Shown here: positions 1 to 13,900 of the stretch, piece by piece
How the letters are laid out: every line of letters starts with the position of its first letter
How positions within the stretch are numbered: the first letter of the stretch is position 1
The notes under the pieces: model-generated
Databases searched by the model: none
Seen by the model: the letters and a program-made list of their open reading frames with translations, nothing else
Told to the model about the DNA's origin: nothing
Translations under genes and position numbers: made by a program
Assembly (NCBI RefSeq): GCF_036370855.1
Contig: NC_088105.1
Span: forward strand, 10,607,619-10,671,618
DNA from: Dromaius novaehollandiae
Lineage: Eukaryota > Chordata > Aves > Casuariiformes > Dromaiidae
Direction of reading: 5' to 3'
Length of the DNA: 64,000 bases

Positions 1-1885
1 AGGAGCGAGGCCAGGCTGGCAGCCCGGCAGACTGGAAAGGCGGGTGGCTGCAGCCGCAGGCGGTGTGCCCGGGCAGAGCTCGCAGCCGGCTGAGAAACCA
101 GGGCACGCAAAGCCTGCCTCCACCTCGCGTGGCTTTCCCTTTACTTTTGCCACTCAAAAAATAGGGCCCGAAACACCGAGAATCGTATCTTGGCAGGCCT
201 GGTGCAATTTGGGGCCAAATCAAGCCTTGACTAGCTGTGGAGGTTCCCAGCGTTTTTGGGCAGATGGCACCGTGGGCTGGACTGGTGACTCCCTGGGTTG
301 CCCTTGGTGGCTTTGTTGCCCCGATGGCTTCAGAAGCTGTAGGGTGACCGTCTGCAAGCAGAGCTTTGGCCTTGGCACTTCTGTAGCAATACCCAGCCAG
401 GCGCTTGAAGCATTTGGTCTGTGGGAAGCGTTCCTGCTTTGCAGGAGGAGGGATGGAGGGTGAGATAGGTGATGAGGACCATATGGAGCGGTGCCTGCCT
501 CGCCGGCATCCCCTCGTATTGCTGGGATCAGGCACTGCTGGGTGGTAGCGTGGGCTGGAGGGACCCTGGAGGCTTCCCAAGCCCATTTTCAGCCCCTTTT
601 TCTGGAGCTTACTTCAAGCAATAGACGCACAGAGCTCTCTCTCAGACGCAGCCCTGCCAGTGCCATTTCTGTAGCAGCTCCGGGGTTGGTACCGCGGGGG
701 GCCGGGGCTCTCCCTGATGTTGCAGACCCCTGGAGCTGGGCTCCTGGTGCCCTGGAGCAGTCTCTGCTGGCGTTTGATCACGTCATGCCGGCCAGCTGTG
801 AGGTGCCGGTTGCTTTCTGACCCGCGGTAATGGGTTACCTGGCTGGAAGCAGAGCGAGGCGGGTTGTGCGGCATCCCGGATGTGGTGGCTGGAAGAACCG
901 GGTTGGCCGTGCTCCTCTGGGTCGCCTGGCCTGCAGCCATTGCCTCCGGCTCCCGGGCTCAGCTCCTGCGTCACGGGGAGCAGGCTGTAACGCGAGCGGT
1001 GGGAGCTGCTGCCCCGGCCCGGCACGGAGGGAGGGAGCCTCCCCTGCCGCCTCCCCGAGGGCGCGGGCTGGACTTTGCTCCCTTGGCGCTGCTCCTCCAG
1101 CGGCTGCTTCTCAGCCACCCTCAGCCTGGGGGCCCGCGGGGCTCTGGCGGCAGCAAGAAGCTGGATCAGGCTTTTCGAGGATGGGTTTTTCCAGGGAGAC
1201 ATCGTCTTGGAGGAAACCCCCTGAGTCCCGGGAGGCGAGGGAGGAGACCGAGCTGCAAGACGGGACGCGGCGTGCTTAAGCAGGCCTCCCGCAGGGGTCT
1301 GTGCGCACGGGGAGGAGGCAGCAGCGTGGACGGAGATGTCCGAGCTCCCACGTGCGCAGGCTGCATGCGGAGTGGGACAGACCCTCGCGCCAGCCTGGCA
1401 CGGCCGGGCCTTGGCGTATGAGCAGAGGGAGACGTGCAGCCAGCCGGCGTCCAGCGCTTTGCAGCCCTGCAAAGAAGTGTTTATGGAAGAGGGATTAGCG
1501 GTTCTGGCTTGGCCCCGTGCCCCCTGGCACCGGCACGGACATGCTTTCCCTCGCGCTCCTTCGGGAGGGCACAATGCAGACGTGTGGGGTCTTGGCACCC
1601 GCGGGAGAAACCAGTGGGTGCGGAGATGGTGTGGCCCTGGGCGATGTGCTGATCTGCCCTGCTGTTGCGACAGGGAGCTGGGGATGCTCTGCCCCGGGCT
1701 CTGGGGGCTCCTCGGCCGGCTCCCAGGGCCACAGCCGGAGGCCCGACGTTTCCCCCAGGCAGGGCCCGGCTGCGGCGGCTGGGACTCCCTGCTCGGCCCT
1801 GTGTGGGCACTCGGCCTGTGCTCGAGCCCTCCTCGTGCCGCCGGCGCTCTGCGGCTGCGCTGACCGCGTCCCTCTGTCCCCGCAG
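1..1885 (+). other. QSOX1: QSOX1 intron 1 (3' part)
   Basis: GC-rich intronic DNA upstream of the first visible QSOX1 exon. Long open frames occur on both strands here because of high GC, but none resembles a known protein and no CGHC-containing first exon is present. I see no promoter or mobile element. Confidence 0.7.
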
Positions 1886-1986
1886 AGTGGAGGCCCGCCG
1901 TGATGATCGCTGCCCTCGACTGCGCCGACGAGGCTAACCAGCAGGTGTGCGCGGACTTCGGGATAACCGGCTTCCCCACGCTGAAG
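1886..1986 (+). CDS. QSOX1: QSOX1 exon 2
   Basis: 101 bp after a cgcag acceptor, with donor gtgagg. The first two bases complete a codon begun in exon 1. It encodes [20 protein letters not shown] onward to FPTLK, the second half of the first thioredoxin fold, ending in phase 0 after the Lys codon. The cis-Pro of the FPT motif, typical of thioredoxin folds, is present. Confidence 0.95.
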
Positions 1987-4900
1987 GTGAGGTCTGTTCC
2001 CTGGGGGCCGGCCGGGACGGGGAGGCCCTTCTCAGCGCCCTGCTCCCCAGGGCTTTTCCTTTTGAGCCATCCTTTTCTCGCTCGGTCAGATTAGCAGCCT
2101 TGCACCAAAATATTCCCTTTGGGGCTTTGCAGACTGCGGTTGTTTTGCCCTCCCCGAAGCGGGGCTGCTGCTGAGGTGCAGCCTGCAAGGAGGGGAAAAC
2201 TGAAGCGTGTCTTTGCAACAAAATGTAGAGACGTGATTGCTCCTAGGACCGATGAGAGACTTGGAAACCTGGATCTGAAATGGCCCCAGTGAGACTGCAG
2301 CAAGGGCTGGGGGAGGCAGAGGGCAGTTGCACATGCAGGCTTCTGGGCTGCGTATTTCCTTTGCAAGGAAAGACCGCGGAGCTGGCCCGGGGGCCGTGTC
2401 AGGCCCTGCGCGCAGCTCTCCCCTGGGCCGCGCGGGTGCTGCGGGGGTGTGCTCTGGAGCAGCTCGCCTGGGAACGTCCCCGACCGGTGGCTCTGTTGTT
2501 GTTGGCTGGCAGGGCGCAGTGCCACCCCTTGATCCTGCACCCGGCAGCTTAGCTGTGTAAATATATAGGATCTCAGTGTTTCCCACTGCAAACAGAGGCC
2601 TGGTCCAACACAAGCAGTAAAGCCACAGAACCCAAGATACCTATCTAATGAGAGGTGACACAGCGAGCAGGATAGCTATTAAGTGAGAAGTGGAAACTGA
2701 GATTGCCTTGAAAAGGAGGGAGATAGGGGTTTAATCGTTAACTCTTTCTTGTGCTTGGAGTTCGGAGATGTGTGCCAAGAGATCAGTACGAGGCAAATGT
2801 CAAATGTCCTCTGCTTGAATTCCCGTCCTTGCACAGTCTTGGGGTGTCTCCGTGAGGAGCTGTCCCCAAGATCGCGGGGAGGAAGAGTAGGGCCTTCCTC
2901 GCCATCCCCTTGCGTCCCCAGCGGGCCTCTCCAGCCCCATGCTCCTCTCCAAAGGGAAGCAGGCGCCTGGATCCAGTCCAGCCTGAGGGAGGGCACGTGG
3001 TTGCTTTTGCACTGGTATGGGAGAGGGGAACGAGGCGTCTGGTGATACAAAACGCCTCTGGCGCTGCGGCTCTGTGGCACGGAGCCAGCGCCGCATCCAA
3101 GAATTCCTTTGCAGAGCTGGTGTCCACGGGAGCCCGCACGTGCCTGGCGGTGCTGCTCAGCCCCGCCGTGGCGTTTCCTCTGCGCCGGCCTGCCGGGCTG
3201 CTCGGAGGGCCTGGCATGAGGCGCTTGCGCGGTTTCCGTCCCCGTAACTGGCGAGGATGTTTCCTGCGTTCGGCAGGAGCCGGGTAGGTGCTCGGCGCCG
3301 GTTGAGCTGTTCTCTGGGCTTTGAGACTCGACCTGGCTCTTGAAGCTCTGACCCAGAGCATGTTCCTGTAGCACGACGGGCAGCAGTCACGTCTTGGACC
3401 ATTCAGTAAAGCCTGGGTTAGTTGAGGATCAGTTGGCTGGAGTCTCACCAGGCTGAAACCTCTGGCTTCGTCTACGCTAGCCAAAACCGCTGTGTGCAAG
3501 TGCACACGTGCTGCTGGCTCTGATTGCTAGTGCCCCTTGCATGCACCTCAGCAGAGCCCCGCCAGGACTGGGCTCCCTCAGCCTTAACTACAGCACGGCA
3601 AAACGCTCTCGGCCCTTCCCTTCCTCTTCTGGGTTCACGGGGATTTTGCAGAACCTTGCTGCAAAAATTGTGCTCTCTGCAGCAGCAAAAAGCCAGCTCA
3701 TTTCCTTCTCCGCTGGGAAAGAGCTATGCACTGGGAGCTGTGGTGAGAAGTGTCGGGTGGGGATCAGAGCTGGGGTGCTGCCGGGCAGGGGAGCTGTTAG
3801 GGCCTTGGGAAGGAAGGTGAACATTGCCTTTATCCTGCTCAGCGCACGGAGGGGAGCACGCAGGGTCACCCGAGGGCGGTCGTGCGCCTGGGCAGCTCCT
3901 GTCGTGCCCAGCACGGCCACAGGAGCAGGTACCCACGGCTCCCGAGCACCCTGCGCCAGGCCCGCTGCGAGCGCCCCAGACCCCTTGGGGTCCGGGCTCC
4001 CCTCCCTGTGTGGTGGCCAGTGTCGGCAGCTCGCGGGGCCGCCTCTGCCTCTGCCCGCTGCCTGGGACACCCCAGCGCCTGAGCGAGGGGCCCGGGAGGG
4101 ATGGATGCGTTCATTGAGCCTCCTCCTGAGGCAGGCGCTGGAGCGGGGCTGAAGCCAGTCTCCCGCCCTGGACACGTGCCTGGTTGCCTCCTCGCCCCAG
4201 ATGCCTCTGCCTGGATGTTTACAGAAACGTCTCCCAGTCTGGGAATACGTGCTGATGTGGCAGCGCCGAGGAGTCGCTTGCCTTGTCCCGTCTTCCTCCC
4301 CTCTCCTTCAGACCCGAGCACCTTCGGCAAACAGCGCCTGCTCCCAGCCCAGCCTGCCAAGCAAACAGGCGGCTGATGCAATCGGGTTGCGCTGCTCCGG
4401 CTCTGCCACCTGCAGCGGAGCCGTCGTGGGAGGCTGGGATCGGGTGCAGCAGGCAGTTTGGGCAGGAAGCACCCCATGCAGAGCCGGGATCAAACCTTTG
4501 CTTCCCCTTTTTAAAGGCTCTGAAGCAGAGAGTCAACAGTTTGCAAGACCAGGAGGGTCTTGGCTGCCTCTCTGGGTCCCTTGGGAGTGTCTCCTCTGCA
4601 CTCGGTCAAGGTGTGGCTCTGCTCCTGGCCCCGTGTCTGCATCCCTCCCCTCCGGGCGGGTGAGACGGATGCAGAGCCGGCCAGCATCCGTGCAGAGCCG
4701 GCCAGCATCCGTCCTTTGTGCCGGCCGGCGTCCCCCTCGGCAGGAGCCGGTTCACCCAGGCATGCCGCTCTCCCAGCCCGTTCGCCCTGGGGCTGCCGGG
4801 CCCAGAGCCACAGCCCTCGGGCAGCGAGCCAGGCATGGGAGCGGGGACCAGAGCCTGTCCAATGTGTGGCTGGACCACAGGTCTGTCCAGCCCAGCCGCG

Positions 4901-7900
4901 GCAGGGCCTGGGCTCTGACGGAGACGTAGGAGACAAGGCAGTGGCTCCTCCCTTTCCTAAGGCCTTCCTTGCCTCTGGCTCTCCTCCCTGTTTCCTGAGC
5001 CCTTCGTGCACCCGAGCTCGCCCCGGGCTTTGTCGGCTGTAGCTTTTTGCCTCGCGCCTCGTCCTCGAGGTCTCTCAGCTTGGCTATGCCAGTGGAGACC
5101 CCTTGGGGCTCTCTGGGGTGGCTGGTGGAGGCTGGCAGGGAGCGTGGGGACGCCCTGTGCCACCGCCTGGGGTGGGTGTTTGCCCCGCGAGCCAGGATGT
5201 GCCAGTGCGGAGGCGCGAGGGAGGAGGTGGCGGGCACTGCGCGGGGTTGCGGCTGGGAGTCCCTCAACCAGTGTGTGCTGCCGATTGATAGGCTCTGACT
5301 TAATGACTGGTCTGGATGCACCTAGAAGAGCTGTCGGTAGATCTGTGGCTTCATCTCGTGCCAAATGGGCCCTAGAAGGTGATAAGCTGAGGACTGTGAG
5401 GGAGCCCAGGTGCTTCCTGGGGAGAGTGGGGAAACTGAGGCAGCAAGGTGGAGAGGCAGAGCTGCACCTGGCAGGCAACCTGCTGGCTGGGCTGGGCTGT
5501 CCTCCTGCCCCCTGTCCAGCTGCCCTCTCTCCAACTTTCTCTTGTTTTTCCTTTCCTTTCAGTTTTTCAGAGCTTTTTCCAAGAAGGCGGAAGATGGGAT
5601 CAGGATTGCTAGTGAGTATTCAAAGCCCCGGCGGCTTTTTACCCTGGGTGTGAAAGGCCCTGCTGCAGTCCCTGCGGCCCCCATGCCTTCGGGACGGAGG
5701 AGGACGGCGTTCCCCAGCTGGGCCGTCAGGGCAGGGGTGAAGCTGGCAGCCCTGGGAGGACGCTCAGCCCGGCACTCCCGCCTGCCTGGGACGAGCTGCT
5801 CGGCCTTTGAGTCCAGCTTCCCTGGGCTTGACCGTCCATGTCTCGTCCCCTCTGACAGATCCCAGCAGCACCGTCCAGGACCTGAGGCACAGCATCATCA
5901 CCCACCTGGAGCAGAGCCAGGATGCCTGGCCGCCCGCCTGTCCTCCGCTGGAGCCGGCGAGGTAGGGGTGACCGCCGGCCCGGGGCCACGCATGGGATGT
6001 GGGGCTGGGCGCTGGGAAGGAGGGATGGCTCCTGGCAGCCCACTGGGAATGGTCCCGTGAAGAGCAGAGAGACGCCGGCACAGAGAGGGGTGATGAGAGG
6101 CTGAAAGCCCCAGAAAGGAGTGAATGGGGTGTCTGGCCTCTTGCAAACATCTCACCAGGCTTTTCAGCCAGGTGGACAACCGTGAGGAAGAAAAGAGAAA
6201 CAGAGACCTGCCTCTGGGGGCTGGGATGAGCCCAGATCGAGGGGTGGGCAGGAACAGAGCACAAATTTCGTCTGTGCTTTCCTGCCTCTGACTCTGGAGA
6301 TGGAGCAGTAGGGCGGCTCTTGGGAAGGAGGGGACAGAAACGGCCATGCCACAGGTAGAACAAGTGCGTTTAGCTGGGAATCACTGGATAACGCCCTTTC
6401 TGGGTCTTGGGAGGAACTGGCAGCTGGAAGCGTAGTTTGGGTAGTGAAGGGGGGGTTTCCAGTGAAAGTCCTGAGCCAAAAGTGAGTGCAGAGTAGCTAC
6501 TCTATTACCCACGTTCCAGGGGGAACACAAGTGGTCTGGCAAGGTTAGAGCCATTTACAGCCTCATGTATGCATTTTTAACAGAAAAAAAAACTCATTAA
6601 AAAAAATGGAGGAACGTGGAAAATAGGGGAAAACTAGGACATCAGTTTGCCAATAACAGGCAGTGCTGGACTGAATGGATATCTTTCTGTGATAAGGTAA
6701 CTGATAGTTGTTCTAGATGTGAGAAGTGTGATAGACCTGATCTCTGGACTTTGGTGAAACATTTGATGTATTGTCATCTAGGAGAGAAAAGTGCAGGGAC
6801 AGAGTAGAGCTATGGAGCAGCTAAAGGCAGGCGGCTATGGGGAACGCTTAGGGGGGATGTCAGGGTGGAGGGAAGAATCCCTGGTGGAGGTCTGCAAGGT
6901 GAGAAGGGCCCAGAGACTGCGCTGGCCTGACAGCAGAGCTGTTCCCCGTTGGCTACGGCAGCCTTCGGGCTGTAGCGCAAGGTCTGGTAGGGCAGCGCCT
7001 GCAGCGCTGTAGCTGCTGCTGGTTCCCCGTGCTTGGGGAAGAGGTGTTCAGGCTAGGAGTGCTTCAGAGAAGAACCACTGCGGTGTCAGGGGGAGAAACC
7101 ACTGTTGGTTTGAAGGTAGCTTGTAGCGATAAAGGCAGTAGGGCTCAGGCTCCTAGCAGAAGTGACAGGATCTACACAATGGAGATGCAACTTAATGTCG
7201 TTTCTGGAGGGGTTGTGTTGACATGGTGCTGGCGGTAGGTGAGGAAGGTGACATGGGGACTGAGGTGAGCGGTTGGTGCTGACACGTGCCCGAGGTACAA
7301 GCCGAACTGATCACCTGGCGTGCGAGAGACTCGTGCCATGATGTCCAGGATCGAACAAGATGCTAGGACGTGGCCTGGACAGGATGGGCGACTTTCTGAG
7401 CCAGGCAGCTGTGAGCTGCCGGTTTCGTGTGTCTCCCTGGGTTACTTTGTTGTCTCTTGCGTGTCTCCTAATGAGCCTGCTTGTTAGCCTGGGCTGAATT
7501 AGAGCAGGCGGTGCCTGGGCTGGGCGCGGGGCAGGGACGTGGCGGTGTCCGCCGCCCTGCTGTGCCGAGCACAGCCAGCGCTCAGCTGGCAATGGAGCGA
7601 GATGGTGCCAGCAGCCAACACCAGCATCTGTGTCATTAGACCGCAGAGCGGCTTTTTTCTGCCCTGTCTGAGAAAGGGTTTTCTTCATTCATTATACAGT
7701 GTGCGGAGTCCAAGTTGTCTCTGCCAGACGCAGATGGCCGCTTTGCTGCCCAGGCGATGGCCGGCCCCAGGGGGGCCTCCCCTGTGTCGGCGGACAGGCT
7801 GGCGTGCCTCTCGCAGAGGGGACGCTGGCGGGGACCACCTCTGCGCTTGCCCCCTCTGGCTCCGTGCCCCTCTTTGGCCCTGGAGAGCCAAACAGCGTTT

Positions 7901-10900
7901 GGCTTTCCCAGAGCAGCGGTCAGGCTTTGGGCTTGTCTTGGCATCGTAGGAAAGAAACGCTGGTTCACATTCTTTGCCTTATTTTTCCCTTGGGTGAGCA
8001 TGCAACTCCCTTCTCCGTAGCCTCGCTGTGTTTTCTGCCTCCTTGGCTGGCCCTGGCAGGTCTTCACAGAACCCATGAACCAGAGCAGAAAATTGGGCTG
8101 GAAACTTGAGCGGGGAGAAACTGTTAGCTCAGCAAAGCTGAACCCAGCATCGACATCCCGTGACAAATCCCCACAGATTAGGGCTGAGCTCCTTTCATGT
8201 GAGAGGGCAGAACATCCGCCCGCGTTGCCAAGCTGATGCGTGCTGGCAGGAGGCACCCTGCGGGGATGTCCCGCAGCCCTGGTGCGCGCTGCCGCTCACT
8301 CTTGCTCTATCCTGCAGCGCGGAGGAGGTCCGCGGCTTCTTCCAGAGAAACAACGTCAAGTACCTGGCGCTGATCTTTGAGAAGAGCGACTCCTTTGTGG
8401 GCCGAGAGGTGGGTACGGCTGCGTTTATCCTGCCTTTCTGTTTAAGCTGGTGTCCCCAGTGTATATATTGACGTCCGCAGTCCTATCAGTCCTGCCTAGT
8501 AACTCCCGAGCACGTTTGGCAGGGGTGGGGAAATCCCAAGTGGTGTTGCGTTGTCCTTCTGAAAACAAGCAGGCCAGGAGGGGACAGGGGCCCTGGACCG
8601 AGGGGGCTGCTCGCAGAAAGGCCTCTGAAAACACGCGCAGGAGCTCCTGCTTTGAGCACAAAGCCAACGAGCAGAAAACAAGCTCTCCTTTCACACCATG
8701 GCTTGCGAATCACTAGCTCTGCCCTAGAGGCACCAGGCTCTGCCCTCACCCCGGCCTCTCCCAGCCGGAGTGTAGCAGTGAGCTTTCCTGGACGCGGTGT
8801 GATTTGGGCACGGGGCCAAGGGCCAGGGATTCTTGGGTTTGCCCTGCCACGGCTTGGGCCTGGCCTCTTCCTGCAACCTCCCCACCTCTCAAGGCAGTCG
8901 GGGAGGCTTTGCTTATGTTCGCATGCTGCTTTGAATGCATGAGGTGTTGTATAAGGTGCTAAACAGCCCTGTGGTGTTCCTCTCCGCCACGGAGAGAAAC
9001 CGGGTGCAGTCAGAGCTGGGATGTCCTGCTCCCTGGCCCGCCTGACCTGGGAGCTCCTTGGGTTGCAGGTGACGCTGGACATGCTGCAGTACGAGAACAT
9101 CGCCGTGAGGAGGGTGCTGAGCAGCGAGGAGGAGCTGGTGAAGAAGTTTGGCGTGACCACCTTCCCTTCTGGCTACCTGCTCCTTAGCAATGGGTCCTTC
9201 TCCCGCCTGCCCGTGTGAGTCCGGGGACGCGGAGGGGAGGGTCCTGGCTCCGTCTCCACCAGTTGCCCTGCCGGTTGACGGATAAATCTGCCGCGTCCCA
9301 AACCTGGCAGGGTACCAGGCTTGTGCCTGACCCTCTCCCCATCTCCCTGCTCTTCCCTGATGGTTTTCTAATTGCAGAAAAGTTCATTAGGAGGCAGACA
9401 ATGGCCGCTTCTGAGCGGCTGGCGGGGAACAATGGGCCGCTCGCTCCCTCGAGCAGCCCTGCCGCTGAATGGCACGCCGAGAAGCGGCCAGATGGTGCCT
9501 CGGCGGGCCGCTGACGCGGGGCCGGCCGGGCAGCGAGGCGCCTGGTGGGGCCGGGAAGCGCCGGGCCACATGTGACCGCCCCGCGAAGGGTGCGGGGGGG
9601 CGGCCCTCGGTGCCACCGCGCCAGGGAGAGGGGATGTTTCCCTGGGGGAGGAGCAGGGCTTGCAGACCTGCTTGGCGTGGGAGGCACAAGGGGATGCTGC
9701 GGGGGATGGCGGCGGGTGAGGGAAGGGGGAGAGGCGGCGAGAGGAAGGATGCCAGCTCTGCCCGGAGCAGAGCTATTGTTCCTTCGCCACGGAGCTGGCG
9801 GAGGGGAAAATTGCTTGTGATGAAGCTGCCTTTCCGCCATCTGCTTGCGGGTGAGCACCAGCCTGCGAGAGACAGCTCCGCGCTGCCTGCATCCCCTGGG
9901 CTTTCCCGCTGCTGCCTGCCAGTCTTGCCGAAGTGCCGGGTGCGCTTCCCGGGGACGCCCTCCTCCCTGCAGGCCTCCTTGGCCCCAACACCCTCCTCTC
10001 CTCTAGGGTGCTGGGGAGGGCTTGGTGGCTGGGGCGTCCCAACCTCGGCTCCTGCGAGAAGAGATTTGCTATGGGTTGTGTGCCAAGATACCTGCTGCTG
10101 GGGGGGGACGGAGAGCTTTAATCATCCTGCGTGCGGGAGTGGAGATGTCCTCGGCAGAGCGTGAGGGGTCGCAGAGTGGTTACACCAGGCTGGGAGTTGC
10201 TGTTCCACCTCAAAGTCTTGGGTCTCATTTGCCTCCTCGTCATGGTCAGCAGCCCTTTGGGGTGGAGAGAGATCTCGCTCACGGCTTCCCCTTCCTCGCA
10301 GGCACATGGAGGCACGCTCCTTCTACACCTACTACTTGAGGACGCTCTCTGGCGTGACCCGAGGCTCTTACAAGCTGAACGTGACTTCCAGCACTTCCAA
10401 TGTGACCACCGCATCCCAGCCGAAGCACGCTGACCAGTGAGAGCCCCCTCATCCTTGCATGGCCCCCACATGCACGCAGCCCCTGCACTGGCCTCTTCTC
10501 AAGGGGCAAGGTGCTGGTGCCGTGTGAGCCGGGCAAGCCCACGGCTCAGTCATTTCGGGGCTGCAGGAAGCTGGGGCAGACAGGCTTTGGGGTGGGCAGG
10601 TGGGGGCAGGAGGACGGAACGTGTCCGTGCAGGGCTGTGCAAGCAGCAGAGCGAAGGTGGCTCCTCGGTGAGTCGACAACGGGCCGGGACCATGCCCTTC
10701 CCCCCAGGAAAAGCCCCATATCGCTATTGCAAAGAAAATTCTCCTCCGTGCAGCCAGGTCCCTCGGGGTACAAAGCTGCCTTTGGTCGAGTAAAACGCTC
10801 ACGGCCCGTTGTGCGTGTTGTCCTGCTTCCCCAGCTCCAAGGTGTACATGGCCGACCTGGAGTCTGCGCTTCACTACTCACTGCGGGTGGAGGTCCCCCG

Positions 10901-13900
10901 GGCCGCTGTGCTGTCGGGGGCCACGCTGTCAGCCTTGAAGTGCTACGTGGCGCTGCTGGCGAAGGTGAGGAGCGGCGGTGGCCTCGTTCGGGGGGAGGAA
11001 CAGGGCGTGCTGGCCTCCTGCCGCTGTATGCGGCGCTGGTCTGACCCGCTCTTGCTCAAGCGGGTGAATTATGCTTGCAACGAGGCCAGCCGGTATTAAG
11101 AGTACGGCAAATGACTTAGCCGTTGGTCACTCGGAGCCAAGTCTGGGACAGGAATTTGGATCTCCGGGGTCGCCTTCATCCAGCAGGCCAAACGTCCCGG
11201 TGAGATCCCGTGGGCACAAGTCAAGTCCCTGTGCTGAGCCGTGGCCGTAGCTGTTGTTTTTCGGTATTGATACGGGAACTATCTGCATTTCTGTGCATCT
11301 ATTTATACTGTTAAATGTAAATGCAGGATGTGGACGGCGTCCCCGCGGGGCTGATAGCGAAAGCTGTGCTCGCGGCCCTGCGTAGGCAGCCGAGCGCGGC
11401 GGCCTCTGATGCGAGCTGCGCTTCCTGTCGCTTGGCGAGTCCCTCGCCACTTCCCGGGCCGCGGCGGTGGCCTCCCCTGCCGTCCTCGTCCCAGCAGAGC
11501 CCTCTGCAGCCGCGGCTCTGCAGCTGGCCTCGCTCGTGCCCTGCCGTCCGCCCACAGTTAGTCAAGCTCGCGGTATTTTCTTCCTGCCCCCTTCCAGGCG
11601 GCCATGTGACGGTCGTGCCCGTGATCCTGCCCGCGGTGACCCGAGGCAATGAGGTTGCTTAAGAAGCTTGGGCGATTTTATTCGACAGAAGGCAAAGATG
11701 CGATTCGCTCCAAGTCGAGTCTGCGAATGAGATTCTTGCTGGAGGGGGATTCCTTCCTCTGGTGGGCCGGGAGTCCTGCTGAGGGCCAGCGGCCAAAAGC
11801 CGGTGCCAGATAGGTTCAGACGAGAAGTCAGCTGCAGCTCTCCATGGGCAGAGCGGACTCTCTGTTTGCAGAAGTTGCTGTATCAAGGCAGAAGGTCTTT
11901 TCAAAAGAGAAATGCGGATTCCCAGCTAGGGGCGGCAGAGATGACGGACGCGAGCAGAGGGGTTTGCACTGCCTAATTCTCATCCCCTGACTTGAATGCT
12001 CAGTTTAGGGAGTTAATCTCTGCAGGCTCCTTTTACAGTCAGGGGAGAGAGACTCCTGCTCCGAATTGTGCTCTGGAATAGCCTAATTTAAGATCTTTTT
12101 TTTTTTTTTTTCCCCTCTCCTCCATGGGGCTGGCAAAACTCAAGCTCACCAGCAGTGCGGAGAAACTTTGAGCCAGCAGAAGCTGGGCAGTTTAATTGCC
12201 TGCTACTATCGAGTGCTGTGTTTGGACGATGTTTCTACCAGTGGTGTAGGCAGAGCTCTGTTCCCATGGCTGCCCCAGCCCGGGGTCCCTGGTAGACCTT
12301 TGCCTCAGCCAGGCCTACTTTCTCTTCTGCCTCATTTGTTACCCAGGGCATTGCACTCAGTTTGGACCTTCTGGGTCTCAGAACAAGCGTAGACTTCTGC
12401 AATGTGCAAGGCAACCCCTGCTCCCACGTCTGCCTGCTCTTTCTGAGCACGGAGAGAGGAATAGTCAGCTGCTCCAAACACAAGCCACTAGTGCAATAAG
12501 TCTGAAGTTCTCAGCTTAGAGCTTCATAATGATTTTACATTGCTGGTGGTCCCTTTCCCTGCAACGGGAAGGGCGTGCATGTGAAGGGAGGCAGGGAGCT
12601 GGGGACACGCATGGCAGAGGAGAGGTGCGTAGGAAGTGGTGAGGACTGAGATAGACTCGGCTTGGCTGTGCTGAAGCCTGTTGATCTCTTCTCCTACTTG
12701 CCACCAGTTATTGCCTTTGATATTTCTCCCTTCCTGGAACATGGGTGGTTTCGTTAAATAAATGCCCCATCCCATGAGGTCCCCATTAGAGGTCAGAGCC
12801 TGCAGCCTGCTGCGTTTTTCCATCAGATGTGCGATGGTCGTGTTGCCCCTCTCCGGCGTCTGCCGTGTCACATTGCGGGGCTGCACTGGCCAAGGCTACG
12901 AGCTTGCCAGGGCTGTAGGGAGGAGGAGCACCTTTAACCGTCCCTACAAGCCTTTCCCTTGCTGGCCAAGAGCGAGCTGCAGCACCCAGGTCTGACGAGG
13001 AGGAGAAGCTCTATGCGTCCTGGAAAGGCAGGCGGGAGGCCGGAGGCAGTGGGTGCCCGGCGGGGAGGGTGCCGCGGCTCTCCAGCCACGCCGCGGGCCC
13101 GGGACGAGGCGCAAGGCAGCGGGGAGCGGCAGCCCAGGGATGCCGAGCCTGTGCTGCTGTTCCCGCTCTCATCCACGGGTCGGAGCAGCGGCACCAGCAT
13201 TGCTGCCAGCCCTGGCGGCTGCAGCCCGCTCCGACTGGGGGAATTCACCCTCCCGCTGCCACCAGGGCCTGCGCTTTAACTGTTGCGTTTCCAAGAAGTA
13301 TTTAAGCAAAGAGGGGAAAAAAAAAACTTAGCGTGGAAAGAAGCGATGACTAGAAAGCAATGCATCATGCGGTAAAAGCTCTGAAAGCTGCAGGGAGGAG
13401 AGAGGAACTGAGTTTTGCAGCAGAAATGTCATATTGTAGATGAATTCCCCTGCTGAATTTGGGACTTTCAGTGCAATTCATGGAATCGCTTGAATTCCCC
13501 TGGGCCCAGGGAGGATAGATCAGTCCTTGCAAGGCATCTTGCCCTCCCGTGGCCATGGTGGGGGTCGGCTCCTCTGACGCCCGTGTCAGCCCATCCGTCA
13601 GTGGTGCGCGCTCGCCGGCTCCCCCTTCTCCCTGCAGCGCTCGTGGTTTTAAAGTGCTGATGCTAATCGGATTGGGGCTGACTTGTTGTCAGGGCAGCTT
13701 TTTGCATGCCTCTGACTATGCGGGGCTTGGGCCGAGGTTCGGCGCTCAGCTCTGGGCCGGCGGAGCTGCCTCCTTCGCTGCCGTGGCGGCTCGAATACCG
13801 ATGAGGGGTCTTGTGGCACTGGCTGCTGCCCCGGCATCCCTTCTCACCCGCGTCTCCTCTCGCTTTCGGGCAGTACTTCCCCGGGCGCCCCTTCGTCCAG

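Larger units (their letters stand above)
1987..5562 (+). other. QSOX1: QSOX1 intron 2
   Basis: A 3.6-kb GC-rich intron. It holds a perfect two-copy 21-bp tandem duplication (4671-4712) and a short MIR-like fragment near 5426-5452. No exon is supported within it. Confidence 0.7.

Noticed and set aside
783-1979. Long minus-strand open frame (398 codons) across QSOX1 intron 1 and exon 2
   Set aside because: Low-complexity Arg/Pro/Ala composition, antisense to a real exon, no family motifs. It is a by-product of high GC content.
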